Shown piece by piece: positions 6,207 through 12,229 of a stretch of DNA of 12,229 bases. The translations under genes were made by a program, and so were the position numbers. The notes beneath the pieces were generated by a model. It saw only the letters and a program-made list of their open reading frames with translations, was not told the origin of the DNA and made no database searches. The stretch is from CBDVAK01 sp965371945 (GTDB lineage Bacteria > Pseudomonadota > Gammaproteobacteria > Competibacterales > JAHEDQ01): the NCBI GenBank assembly GCA_965371945.1, contig CBDVAK010000084.1, positions 1 to 12,229 on the forward strand, given 5' to 3'. How positions within the stretch are numbered: the first letter of the stretch is position 1; each line of letters opens with the position of its first letter.

Positions 6207-6632
6207 ATGCATATCGTCTGCCCACACTGTCATGCCGTCAACCGCCTCCCTGATGACCGCCCCCCGGGCGACGGCAAATGCGGGCAATGCAAACGCTCAC
6301 TCTATGAGGGACTACCGGCAACGCTTGACCAGAACAGTTTCGATCGCCATCTGCAACGCGACGAGACGCCTCTACTGGTTGATTTCTGGGCCGAGTGGTG
6401 TGGACCCTGCAAGATGATGGCGCCGGTTCTGGTTCAGGCGGCCGCGCGACTGGAGCCCAAACTACGCGTCGCCAAAGTCGATACTGAACGCAACCAGACC
6501 ATTGCCGCGCGCTATGGCATCCGCAGCATACCGACCCTGATACTGTTCAGGAATGGCGCTGAGATCACGCGCCAGTCGGGTGCAATGGACCTGAAAACAC
6601 TGCTCGGCTGGGTCGGGCAGCACCTGCATTAA
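6207..6632 (+). CDS. trxC: Thioredoxin 2 (TrxC type, zinc ribbon plus WCGPC)
   Basis: A 141-residue cytoplasmic disulfide reductase. The N-terminal zinc ribbon has four cysteines, Cys5-x-x-Cys8 and Cys25-x-x-Cys28, as in E. coli Trx2. The thioredoxin fold follows with the active site WCGPC at 64-68, the preceding VDFWAEW, and the cis-proline loop SIPT (107-110). The ATG at 6207 is preceded by AGGGAAG eight bases upstream; longer readings of the frame from about 6024 would run back into the rhodanese gene. In E. coli the gene between yibN and secB is a glutaredoxin (grxC); here a zinc-ribbon thioredoxin takes that place. In E. coli Trx2 the zinc ribbon tunes redox potential under oxidative stress; the same here is an inference. 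Confidence 0.95.
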   Translation: MHIVCPHCHAVNRLPDDRPPGDGKCGQCKRSLYEGLPATLDQNSFDRHLQRDETPLLVDFWAEWCGPCKMMAPVLVQAAARLEPKLRVAKVDTERNQTIAARYGIRSIPTLILFRNGAEITRQSGAMDLKTLLGWVGQHLH

Positions 6633-6665
6633 TCGTGACTATACCGACAGAGGATCCACACCGAG

Positions 6666-7136
6666 ATGAGCGACAACCAGGCCGGGACCACGCCGCCACG
6701 TTTTGAGATCCAGAAGATCTTTATCAAGGATGTTTCACTCGAGAACCCCAACAGCCCGGGAATCTTTCTGGGCCACCAATGGAACCCGGAGGCCAATTTG
6801 CAACTGGGTAGCCGCTCCGAGGAACTCGACGACGGCAACTACGAAGTCATCTTGACGGTCACTCTGACTGTCAAGAGCGGGGACATGACCGGCTACCTGG
6901 TGGAAGTACAGCAGGCCGGCGTTTTTACGCTCGAGAATATTCCCGAAGAGCAGCTGGAACCCCTGCTCGGTATCGGCTGCCCTAATGTGTTGTTCCCTTT
7001 TGCCAGGGAGGTAGTGGCGGACCTGGTGCAGAAAGCCGGTTTCCCGCAGCACCTGCTGCCGCCGGTAAACTTCGAGGCGATCTACGCCCAGCAGGCACGC
7101 CAGAACAGCGCTACCGCGGACCAGCCGACACACTGA
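6666..7136 (+). CDS. secB: Protein-export chaperone SecB
   Basis: A 156-residue tetrameric cytoplasmic chaperone that keeps secretory precursors unfolded and hands them to SecA at the Sec translocon; E. coli SecB has 155 residues. Hallmarks are IFIKDVSLENPNSP (18-31), the glycine/proline motif GCPNVLFPFARE (104-115) and the C-terminal GFP..LLPPVNFEAIYAQ (125-142). AGAGGA at 6649-6654 lies 11 bases before the ATG, slightly far. The gap after trxC is 33 bp and the gap before gpsA is 34 bp, so cotranscription is likely. No oddity is visible. Confidence 0.98.
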   Translation: MSDNQAGTTPPRFEIQKIFIKDVSLENPNSPGIFLGHQWNPEANLQLGSRSEELDDGNYEVILTVTLTVKSGDMTGYLVEVQQAGVFTLENIPEEQLEPLLGIGCPNVLFPFAREVVADLVQKAGFPQHLLPPVNFEAIYAQQARQNSATADQPTH

Positions 7137-7170
7137 GCCGGCACGGCTGCCTGCCACTCGGTGATACGGA

Positions 7171-8178
7171 ATGTCTGAGGACAAAACGATTGCAGTGATC
7201 GGTGCTGGTTCGTGGGGCACCGCATTGGCCATTGCACTCGGGCGCAACGGCAATCGGGTCAGGCTGTGGGCGCACCGTGTCGACCATGTTGCCGGGATGC
7301 GGCAGGCTCGGTCTAACCAGCGCTACCTGCCGGACGTGATATTCCCGGCACCGCTACATGTGACCGCTGAGCTGGATCATGCCCTGGCAGGCTGCTCACT
7401 GGTGGTGGTCGCGGTCCCCAGTCACGCCTACGTCGACATCCTCGAGGCCGTCGCACCTCTGCTACAGCCGGATCAGGGTGTCGCCTGGGCGACTAAAGGC
7501 CTCGATCCGGCCAGCGGTGAGTACCTCCACCAGGTAACCGCCAGGACCTTGGCCCCGGGCACGGTGGGCGCGGTGATCTCGGGTCCCAGCTTCGCATCGG
7601 AGGTGGCACGTGGTCTGCCGACCGCACTGACGGTCGCTTCAACTGATCAGCCCTTCGCCGAACGGGTAGCGGGAGCCTTGCACGGTTCCGGGCTACGTGC
7701 GTACACCAGTGATGATGTCGTCGGCGTGGAGGTGGGCGGTGCGGTCAAGAACGTGCTGGCGGTGGCGGCAGGGATATCGGATGCGCTGGGATTCGGCGCC
7801 AATGCCAGAGCCGCCCTGATCACACGGGGGCTGGCTGAGATGGTCAGGCTGGGTATTGCGTCTGGGGGCAGCCGGGAAACCTTCATGGGGCTGACCGGTG
7901 TCGGCGACCTGGTGTTGACCTGTACCGACAACCAGTCCCGAAACCGGCGCTTCGGGCTGGCGCTGGGCGCCGGCCGCAGCCAGCGCCAGGCCGTGGTGGA
8001 GATCGGTCAGGTGGTCGAGGCGATCGGAACAGTGCGTGAAGTGACCCGCCAGAGATTGCGGCTCAGGGTCGAGATGCCAATCACCGAGCAGGTCAATGCC
8101 GTGGTCCACCATGGCCGGGATCCGCGCCTGGCAGTGGAGTCGCTACTGGCTCGCGAGTCGCGACCGGAATCCGGCTAG
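7171..8178 (+). CDS. gpsA: NAD(P)-dependent glycerol-3-phosphate dehydrogenase
   Basis: A 335-residue cytoplasmic enzyme that reduces dihydroxyacetone phosphate to sn-glycerol 3-phosphate, the backbone of phospholipids. The N-terminal Rossmann domain begins AVIGAGSWGTALA (8-20). Lys109 (ATKGL) and Lys193 (GGAVKNV) match the substrate-binding and catalytic lysines, Asp246 lies in GVGDLVLT, and the NQSRNRRFG stretch (254-262) binds substrate and cofactor. Length and motifs are normal for the family. The ribosome-binding site is weak (ACGGA directly before ATG), so translation may depend on coupling to secB. It ends the plus-strand operon and converges on trmL. Confidence 0.98.
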   Translation: MSEDKTIAVIGAGSWGTALAIALGRNGNRVRLWAHRVDHVAGMRQARSNQRYLPDVIFPAPLHVTAELDHALAGCSLVVVAVPSHAYVDILEAVAPLLQPDQGVAWATKGLDPASGEYLHQVTARTLAPGTVGAVISGPSFASEVARGLPTALTVASTDQPFAERVAGALHGSGLRAYTSDDVVGVEVGGAVKNVLAVAAGISDALGFGANARAALITRGLAEMVRLGIASGGSRETFMGLTGVGDLVLTCTDNQSRNRRFGLALGAGRSQRQAVVEIGQVVEAIGTVREVTRQRLRLRVEMPITEQVNAVVHHGRDPRLAVESLLARESRPESG

Positions 8179-8190
8179 CGGGCATTTCCA

Positions 8191-8220
8191 GCCCTGTGCG
8201 CGGTAACCTGGTTTCAGGGC
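8191..8220. terminator. Possible weak bidirectional hairpin between gpsA and trmL
   Basis: GCCCTG (8191-8196) pairs with CAGGGC (8215-8220) across 18 bases, spanning the 35-bp gap between the convergent gpsA and trmL and including the trmL stop codon. There is no T-run on either side. It is well placed for a terminator but short, so it may be chance. Confidence 0.25.
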
Positions 8221-8699
8221 GGAAACGGCGATGAGGTGGCCGCCAGCGCATAGTGGTGCTGACGCCAGGCTTCGTACACGGCGATAGCAACTGCGTTGGC
8301 CAGATTCAAACTGCGCGAGGAGGGTAGCATGGGAATTCGCACCTGTTGTGCGCTCGCCGTGGCAGCGAGTAGCGCCGGTGGCAAACCCCGGGTTTCCGGA
8401 CCGAACAGCAGTGCGTCTCCGGGTGCATAGGCAACCCGATCGACCGGGACTGACCCACGCGTCGTGAAACAGTAGATCTGCCCACCCGATCTGGAACGAA
8501 TAAAAGCGTCGAGACCGTCATGTTCCTCGATCCGGGTCCACTCGCGATAGTCAAGGCCCGCGCGCTTCAGACGCCGATCATCGAGTCGGAACCCGAGTGG
8601 ATGGATTAGATGAAGACCGCAACCGCTATTGGCGCACAGACGGATAATATTGCCAGTATTGGGGGCAATCTCGGGCTGGTAAAGCACCACATCGAACAT
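8214..8699 (-). CDS. trmL: tRNA (cytidine/uridine-2'-O-)-methyltransferase TrmL
   Basis: A 161-residue SPOUT-family enzyme; the E. coli homologue methylates the 2'-O of wobble base 34 in two tRNA-Leu isoacceptors using S-adenosylmethionine. The fold's motifs are clear: the start MFDVVLYQPEIAPNTGNIIR with motif 1 NTGNIIR (14-20), motif 2 FGPETRGLP (99-107) and the trefoil-knot motif RSLNLANAVAI (129-139). I chose the ATG at 8699: it begins exactly at the family's N-terminus, whereas extending upstream would run into ntrC. No clear Shine-Dalgarno site is seen. It starts 29 bp after the ntrC stop, on the same strand, so it is probably the third gene of the glnL-ntrC transcript. Confidence 0.95.
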   Translation of the reverse strand: MFDVVLYQPEIAPNTGNIIRLCANSGCGLHLIHPLGFRLDDRRLKRAGLDYREWTRIEEHDGLDAFIRSRSGGQIYCFTTRGSVPVDRVAYAPGDALLFGPETRGLPPALLAATASAQQVRIPMLPSSRSLNLANAVAIAVYEAWRQHHYALAATSSPFPP

Positions 8700-8728
8700 C
8701 GCGAATACACCGGGTTGCGCGGGGCCGC

Positions 8729-10132
8729 TCAAAACGCCTCGATGTGCAGCTCCTTGATCTTGCGAGTGAGTGTATTTCTTCCCCAACCCAGCAATCTCGC
8801 GGCATCCCGGCGGCGGCCACCACTTTGCTGAAGCGCTGAACGAATGAGCACCGATTCAAACACCGGCATGGCAATCTTCAGGATTGCTCGTTCACCGCTT
8901 GCCAGGTAGTTGTTGGCCCACAGTTGCAGAGCCTGTTCCCAGTCGGTACCCAAGGACCGATCCACCTCGTCACGGCGCAATTCTGCCGGCAGATCCAGCA
9001 TTCGAATCTCACGACTGCTGGCCATCACCGTCAACCAACGACACAGATTCTCGAGCTGACGAACGTTGCCGGGCCAATCCAAGCTGGACAGGAAGACTCT
9101 GGCTTCCTCGTGAAGGATCTTGGACTCGACCTCCAGTTCAAGGGCCGATTGTCTCAGAAAATGGTCCAAGAGCAAGCCGATATCCGGCCGGCGCTCACGC
9201 AGGGCGGGCAACTGAATTCTGATGACATTGAGACGATGAAAAAGATCCTCGCGAAAACTGCCCTCATGGACCCGCTGCTCAAGGTTCTGATGGGTGGCAG
9301 CGATGATCCGCACATCGACCTGCACCGGAGTGTGTCCCCCGACCCGGTAAAATTCCCCTTCCGCCAATACTCGCAGCAGCCGGGTCTGCAATTCTGCGGG
9401 CATATCACCGATTTCATCGAGGAACAAAGTGCCATGGTTGGCCTGTTCGAAGCGGCCACGTCGTTGCGACTGCGCCCCGGTAAAGGCCCCGCGCTCGTGT
9501 CCAAACAGTTCGGATTCGAGCAAATCCCGGGGTATCGCCGCCATGTTGAGCGCGATGAAGGGGCGCTCTCCACGCGGGCTGTGGCGGTGCAACGCACGCG
9601 CAACCAGTTCCTTGCCGGTGCCGGATTCACCATTGACAAGCACGTTGATGTTGGAACGTGACAAACGGCCGATGGCCCGGAACACCTCCTGGATGGCGGG
9701 TGCCTCACCGATGATTTCCGGAGTCGGGGCCAGTTCACCCGGTGGTACCTCTCCGCCTTCCCGGCCCTGCTCGCAGGCACGCTGTACCAGCGCGATGACC
9801 TCATTGACATCGAACGGCTTGGGCAGATACTCGAAAGCACCACCCTGGTAGGCGGATACCGCACTATCGAGGTCTGAGTGTGCAGTCATAACGATGACTG
9901 GCAGATCCGCCTGCCGTTGCTGGATGACATCGAGCAACTGCAGTCCATCCATACCGGGCATACGGATGTCCACAATCATGGCATCGGGGCGGGCGCGACC
10001 CAGGGCCTTCTGCACGTCGAGGCCGTTTTCGAATGCGCGGGTGCTCATACCCCCCCGCTGCAGTGCCTTTTCCAGCACCCAGCGAATCGACTTGTCATCA
10101 TCGACAATCCAGACCTGGTCAGGATCGCTCAT
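8729..10132 (-). CDS. ntrC: Nitrogen regulation response regulator NtrC (NR(I))
   Basis: A 467-residue sigma-54 enhancer-binding activator for nitrogen-limited growth. The receiver domain (5-120) has the acidic pocket Asp11/Asp12, phospho-acceptor Asp55 (IVDIRMPG) and Lys105. The AAA+ domain (about 138-365) has Walker A GESGTGKE (168-175), the sigma-54 contact loop GAFTGA (215-220) and Walker B GTLFLDE (234-240). A Fis-type helix-turn-helix lies at 441-462 (RDAARLLGWGRNTLTRKIK). The start at 10132 has GGAGG six bases upstream; 21 in-frame codons further upstream do not resemble the family. It overlaps the end of glnL by 14 nt, so translation is probably coupled. Its probable operator lies upstream of glnL. 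The genuine GAFTGA loop separates it from sigma-54-independent relatives. Confidence 0.97.
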   Translation of the reverse strand: MSDPDQVWIVDDDKSIRWVLEKALQRGGMSTRAFENGLDVQKALGRARPDAMIVDIRMPGMDGLQLLDVIQQRQADLPVIVMTAHSDLDSAVSAYQGGAFEYLPKPFDVNEVIALVQRACEQGREGGEVPPGELAPTPEIIGEAPAIQEVFRAIGRLSRSNINVLVNGESGTGKELVARALHRHSPRGERPFIALNMAAIPRDLLESELFGHERGAFTGAQSQRRGRFEQANHGTLFLDEIGDMPAELQTRLLRVLAEGEFYRVGGHTPVQVDVRIIAATHQNLEQRVHEGSFREDLFHRLNVIRIQLPALRERRPDIGLLLDHFLRQSALELEVESKILHEEARVFLSSLDWPGNVRQLENLCRWLTVMASSREIRMLDLPAELRRDEVDRSLGTDWEQALQLWANNYLASGERAILKIAMPVFESVLIRSALQQSGGRRRDAARLLGWGRNTLTRKIKELHIEAF

Positions 10133-11210
10133 GATCGCCCTCCAGGGGCAGTAGGATGGTGAACACCGTCTTGCCGGGACGACTGCTGCACTCAATCAAC
10201 CCCTCGTGTTGATTGATCAGGTTCTGGGCGATCGACAATCCCAGACCGGTGCCACTGCTGCGAGTGCTGATCATGGGCATGAAAATCCTCTCTTGCAGCT
10301 CTTCACTGATGCCCGGCCCATCATCTATGACCTCGATCGACGCCACCAGGCGGTTGCGGCGGGTGCCGATACTGCATTGGCGTCGTACACGGCTGCGCAG
10401 GATGATCTTACCGCTGCCGTCGACCGCTTGGGACGCGTTGCGGATCACGTTGAGAAATGCCTGGGCGAGCTGATCATGGTCAGCGGAAAGCGTGGGAATG
10501 CTGGGATCATAGTCACGAGTCAGTATGAGCCGGGGTCCGGCCTCCGCCGTCAGCAGTGCACCCACGTGCTCAAGCACCTCGTGGATATTTACCGCGCTGC
10601 GTTCGGGGAGGGTGCGCGGGCCGAGCATGCTGTCCACCAGTTTTCTGAGCCGGTCAGCCTCGCGAATCACGATCCCGGTGTACTCTCTCAGATCGGTTTC
10701 CGGGAGCATCTGCTCCAGTAGCTGCGCCGCGCCACGAATACCGCCAAGGGGGTTCTTGACTTCATGGGCGAAGCCGCGCGCCAGAGCACGAGCTGTGTTG
10801 TACTGCGCAATCAGATGCGCCTCGCGGGTGATTCGGAGACGCTGGTCGATTTGACGCATTTCCACCAGGAGTTCGGCCGGCTGGGCAGCCTCGCCGATCA
10901 CGGTGACCGTGAAATCAACGGTGATGGCCTGACCGGAGCCAGCGACCAGGGTGACTTCGCGCTCGGTATATGAGCGGCGGTCGCGAAGGCTGGCACGCAG
11001 CCCGTCGATGATGTCCGAGTGGTGGACCAGCAAGTTGATAAACGGCAAACCGAGAATCTGGCGCCGGCTGGAGGCGAGGAGCACTTCGGCGGCTGCGTTG
11101 ACGAAAGCCAGTCGCAGGTCTTCGTCCAACACCACGATTGCAGTGGTGAGACTTTCGAGCAGTTTGCACGAGTAGTCGCTGCCTGGCTCGAAAAGTGGTC
11201 TTGGATTCAT
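10119..11210 (-). CDS. glnL: Nitrogen regulation sensor histidine kinase NtrB (NR(II), GlnL)
   Basis: A 363-residue soluble kinase/phosphatase that controls NtrC phosphorylation, normally under PII protein control. It has no membrane segment. A PAS domain covers about 13-120 (TAIVVLDEDLRLAFVN near its start). The dimerisation/phosphotransfer region has His149 in GFAHEVKNPLGGIRGAAQLL. The ATPase domain has Asn258 (N box, NVIRNASQA), DDGPG (296-300) and GTGLGLSIA (320-328). I chose the ATG at 11210 because it gives the family's usual N-terminus; the in-frame TTG at 11270 has no ribosome-binding site. The Shine-Dalgarno at 11210 is also weak. It is first in the glnL-ntrC-trmL run. A candidate promoter and NtrC operator lie within 190 bp upstream. 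Confidence 0.96.
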   Translation of the reverse strand: MNPRPLFEPGSDYSCKLLESLTTAIVVLDEDLRLAFVNAAAEVLLASSRRQILGLPFINLLVHHSDIIDGLRASLRDRRSYTEREVTLVAGSGQAITVDFTVTVIGEAAQPAELLVEMRQIDQRLRITREAHLIAQYNTARALARGFAHEVKNPLGGIRGAAQLLEQMLPETDLREYTGIVIREADRLRKLVDSMLGPRTLPERSAVNIHEVLEHVGALLTAEAGPRLILTRDYDPSIPTLSADHDQLAQAFLNVIRNASQAVDGSGKIILRSRVRRQCSIGTRRNRLVASIEVIDDGPGISEELQERIFMPMISTRSSGTGLGLSIAQNLINQHEGLIECSSRPGKTVFTILLPLEGDHERS

Positions 11211-11288
11211 CGCCACTGGTCGACAGCATGAAGCAAACCAGCCAACAACGTCGCTAGGCGAAAAGGACAATGTCTGTGTGGAAACAAT

Positions 11289-11318
11289 ATATTACCGAAC
11301 CATCAAGTAACTGTTCAA
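11289..11318 (-). promoter_or_regulatory. Candidate sigma-70 promoter of glnL-ntrC-trmL
   Basis: On the minus strand TTGAAC (11313-11318) is followed after 18 bp by TAATAT (11289-11294). Each hexamer matches four of six consensus bases. A start near 11282 gives a leader of about 72 nt before the glnL ATG. This is the most AT-rich part of the region. It would be a housekeeping promoter with the NtrC operator about 100 bp upstream. Confidence 0.4.
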
Positions 11319-11345
11319 TAATCCGGGGCAATGCCGACGGCTGAC
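11314..11345 (+). repeat. Partial copy of the intergenic repeat (end fragment)
   Basis: TTCAATAATCCGGGGC (11314-11329) matches 14 of 16 bases of the left end of the element at 4662, and weaker similarity continues to GGCTGAC at 11345. The TGCGGGTA and CCTTCCGGGAC parts are missing, so it is a decayed end or a short chance match. Confidence 0.4.
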
Positions 11346-11375
11346 TCGCTGGGGTGAATGCCTACCCGGTCAGAT

Positions 11376-11396
11376 TGCGCACCAATATGGTGCGCA
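11376..11396. promoter_or_regulatory. NtrC operator (near-consensus palindrome)
   Basis: Arms TGCGCACCA (11376-11384) and TGGTGCGCA (11388-11396) are perfect reverse complements around ATA. The core GCACCAATATGGTGC differs by one base from the NtrC site GCACCAACATGGTGC that I recall from the E. coli glnA promoter. The site is centred about 176 bp upstream of the glnL ATG and about 104 bp upstream of the predicted start of transcription. Autoregulation of glnL-ntrC is the natural reading. The DUF4124 gene ends upstream of it, so the site does not serve that gene's promoter. Confidence 0.75.
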
Positions 11397-11497
11397 GTAT
11401 CCGCCAACACGATGCCACTGACAACTCTGGCACTGACCGGATCGATATACCCGTCACCTGCAGGTTTTCAGGGAAGTAGCGTACGTCCTGGTAAGTG

Positions 11498-11574
11498 CTC
11501 AATACGCCGGGGCAGTGTGGGTGCGGGTACCACCCTTCCGGGACACGCTGTGAGTGCTTCCCTGTAAGCTCGAC
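11498..11574 (+). repeat. Second copy of the intergenic repeat (single arm)
   Basis: Starts CTCAATACGCCGGGGC, continues TGCGGGTACCACCCTTCC then GGGACACGC, and ends CTCGAC. Hand alignment with the minus strand of 4823-4898 gives about 58 matches over 77 columns with one gap. The opposite inverted arm is not found downstream; instead the DUF4124 gene ends at 11660. The copy is therefore a half element or truncated on that side. Confidence 0.7.
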
Positions 11575-11635
11575 TGCCGGTTTAGGGCAAGGCGGGGTGT
11601 GCCGCTGCGGCCCTCCGCGTCAGAGGGCAGTCGAG
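11569..11635. terminator. Hairpin region downstream of the DUF4124 gene
   Basis: CTCGACTGCC (11569-11578) pairs exactly with GGCAGTCGAG (11626-11635), closing a GC-rich 47-base interior. A competing inner hairpin is formed by GCCCTC (11610-11615) and GAGGGC (11623-11628). It starts 25 bp beyond the DUF4124 stop on the minus strand. No T-run follows, so factor-dependent termination or RNA processing is as likely as intrinsic termination. Confidence 0.4.
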
Positions 11636-11659
11636 ATTGTAGCCAGGGATGCTCAGGCA

Positions 11660-12184
11660 TCAACGAACCGAGTTGCGTTTCAGATATATAGTGATGTCAT
11701 CGCTGCTTGCGAGTACCCGATTGTCCTCTGCAACCACTTGCGCCATAAGTGTGTGGGTGCCCCGATCGAGATTTTCCAACTTGACTAGCGGCCCTTTCGT
11801 ATCCACTACCGGCTGGCCGTCGAGCAGCAAACGGATGGTATCACCACGCTGTAGCGCAGGGCGGATATCGATGGCAACATCGATGTTGCCCTGGTTGTCA
11901 CGGATCGTATCATCCTGGCTGGGGGAGACGATCGCAATCTGCTCGTAGCTGCGGGTTTCAACCTGGTCATCATCACTACGGGATGAAGGCTGGAAGGTCG
12001 GGGTTGGAATCGGCTTGTAGCCCTGCACGGGTTGCAGTGTGATGGCTTCGGAACCCTCACTCGGTTGATCCGAATACTGAACACTACCGTCGCTACCAAC
12101 GGAGCGATATACCTCTTGCGCGAGCACCGTGGTGGCAAGGGCCGAGGACGCAAGGAGCAGCAGCAACATCAATATTCTGTTCAT
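11660..12184 (-). CDS. Secreted DUF4124 domain protein with Ig-like C-terminal domain
   Basis: A 174-residue exported protein. Residues 1-22 are a signal peptide (hydrophobic MLLLLLASSALATTVLAQ). A DUF4124 domain follows (EVYRSVGSDGSVQYSDQPSEG, 24-44), a family named for its Tyr/Asp-rich start and of unknown function. A proline/serine-rich linker (about 55-72) joins it to a beta-rich region at 83-170 (IAIVSPSQDDTI to DDITIYLKR) that resembles bacterial Ig-like domains. It is not a lipoprotein, because no lipobox Cys is present. Genes of this type are commonly found between glnA and ntrB in gammaproteobacteria; glnA, if present, would lie beyond the window end. Its start is ATG 12184 with a weak AGG eight bases upstream. 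Function and any link to nitrogen control are unknown. Confidence 0.9.
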   Translation of the reverse strand: MNRILMLLLLLASSALATTVLAQEVYRSVGSDGSVQYSDQPSEGSEAITLQPVQGYKPIPTPTFQPSSRSDDDQVETRSYEQIAIVSPSQDDTIRDNQGNIDVAIDIRPALQRGDTIRLLLDGQPVVDTKGPLVKLENLDRGTHTLMAQVVAEDNRVLASSDDITIYLKRNSVR

Positions 12185-12229
12185 ATTGCCAGCCTAGACG
12201 CGACTCCATATGGGTGGCGATCGTACCCC

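Larger units (their letters stand above)
11211..11659. other. Regulatory intergenic region between DUF4124 gene and glnL
   Basis: This 449-bp stretch has no convincing gene. From glnL outward it holds the glnL leader (11211-11281), a candidate sigma-70 promoter (11289-11318) whose -35 sits inside a partial repeat copy (11314-11345), the NtrC palindrome (11376-11396), about 100 bp with short inverted repeats only, a long repeat copy (11498-11574) and a hairpin region (11569-11635) near the DUF4124 stop. Open frames here have no motif and cross the repeat. Confidence 0.75.

Noticed and set aside
11211..11240. A second sigma-54-like arrangement (TGG...GC) close to the glnL start on the minus strand
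   Set aside because: Only the GG and GC dinucleotides fit; the GGCAC and TTGCA elements are missing and it is too close to the start codon.
11402..11417. A minus-strand sigma-54-like promoter (TGGCAT, five bases, TGGCG, with GG and GC ten bases apart) upstream of glnL
   Set aside because: The -12 part is poor, and a start about 12 bp downstream would fall inside the NtrC palindrome, whereas NtrC sites normally lie well upstream of the promoter. The match may be chance.
11519..11535. A hairpin GGGTG...CACCC inside the repeat as a stand-alone terminator
   Set aside because: The stem is only five bp, there is no T-run, and the pairing is not preserved in the related arm at 4823-4898.

Overview
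The window is chromosomal, housekeeping-rich DNA from a GC-rich gammaproteobacterium. The best evidence is synteny. E. coli has gpmI-envC divergent from yibN-(grxC)-secB-gpsA, with trmL close by, and that block is recognisable here. A glnL/ntrC pair with a DUF4124 gene upstream follows it. An S41 peptidase gene after envC and several sulfur/redox genes suggest a Chromatiales-like lineage; that placement is a low-confidence inference. I see no rRNA, tRNA, CRISPR array, transposase or phage gene.

Layout. 1-290: the 3' end of a plus-strand gene for a helix-hairpin-helix protein, with an in-frame 36-bp tandem repeat; it converges on ctpA across a perfect 28-bp palindrome. 342-4539, minus strand: gpmI -> envC -> ctpA (glycolysis, activation of septal amidases, periplasmic C-terminal processing protease). 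4540-5121: a long divergent intergenic region carrying a ~237-bp palindromic repeat element. 5122-8178, plus strand: ArsR-family regulator -> membrane rhodanese (YibN type) -> thioredoxin 2 (TrxC type) -> secB -> gpsA. 8214-11210, minus strand: glnL (ntrB) -> ntrC -> trmL, with glnL and ntrC overlapping by 14 nt. 11211-11659: a regulatory region with a near-textbook NtrC operator, a candidate sigma-70 promoter and further copies of the same repeat. 11660-12184, minus strand: a secreted DUF4124 protein.

How the genes fit together. GpmI, EnvC and CtpA link central metabolism with envelope maintenance. The ArsR protein has the two cysteines that define the persulfide-sensing HlyU/SqrR/BigR group, with the same spacing once a 10-residue insertion is removed. 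It sits directly before a rhodanese with an intact active-site loop and a zinc-ribbon thioredoxin, so the five-gene plus-strand cluster may couple reactive-sulfur sensing and handling to secretion (SecB) and phospholipid precursor synthesis (GpsA). The NtrB/NtrC pair is probably autoregulated through the operator upstream of glnL.

Most promising leads: the sulfur-switch hypothesis for the ArsR-rhodanese-TrxC cluster, the intergenic repeat family (one full palindromic copy and two partial copies), and the NtrC site upstream of glnL. Nothing here proves a wholly new system.
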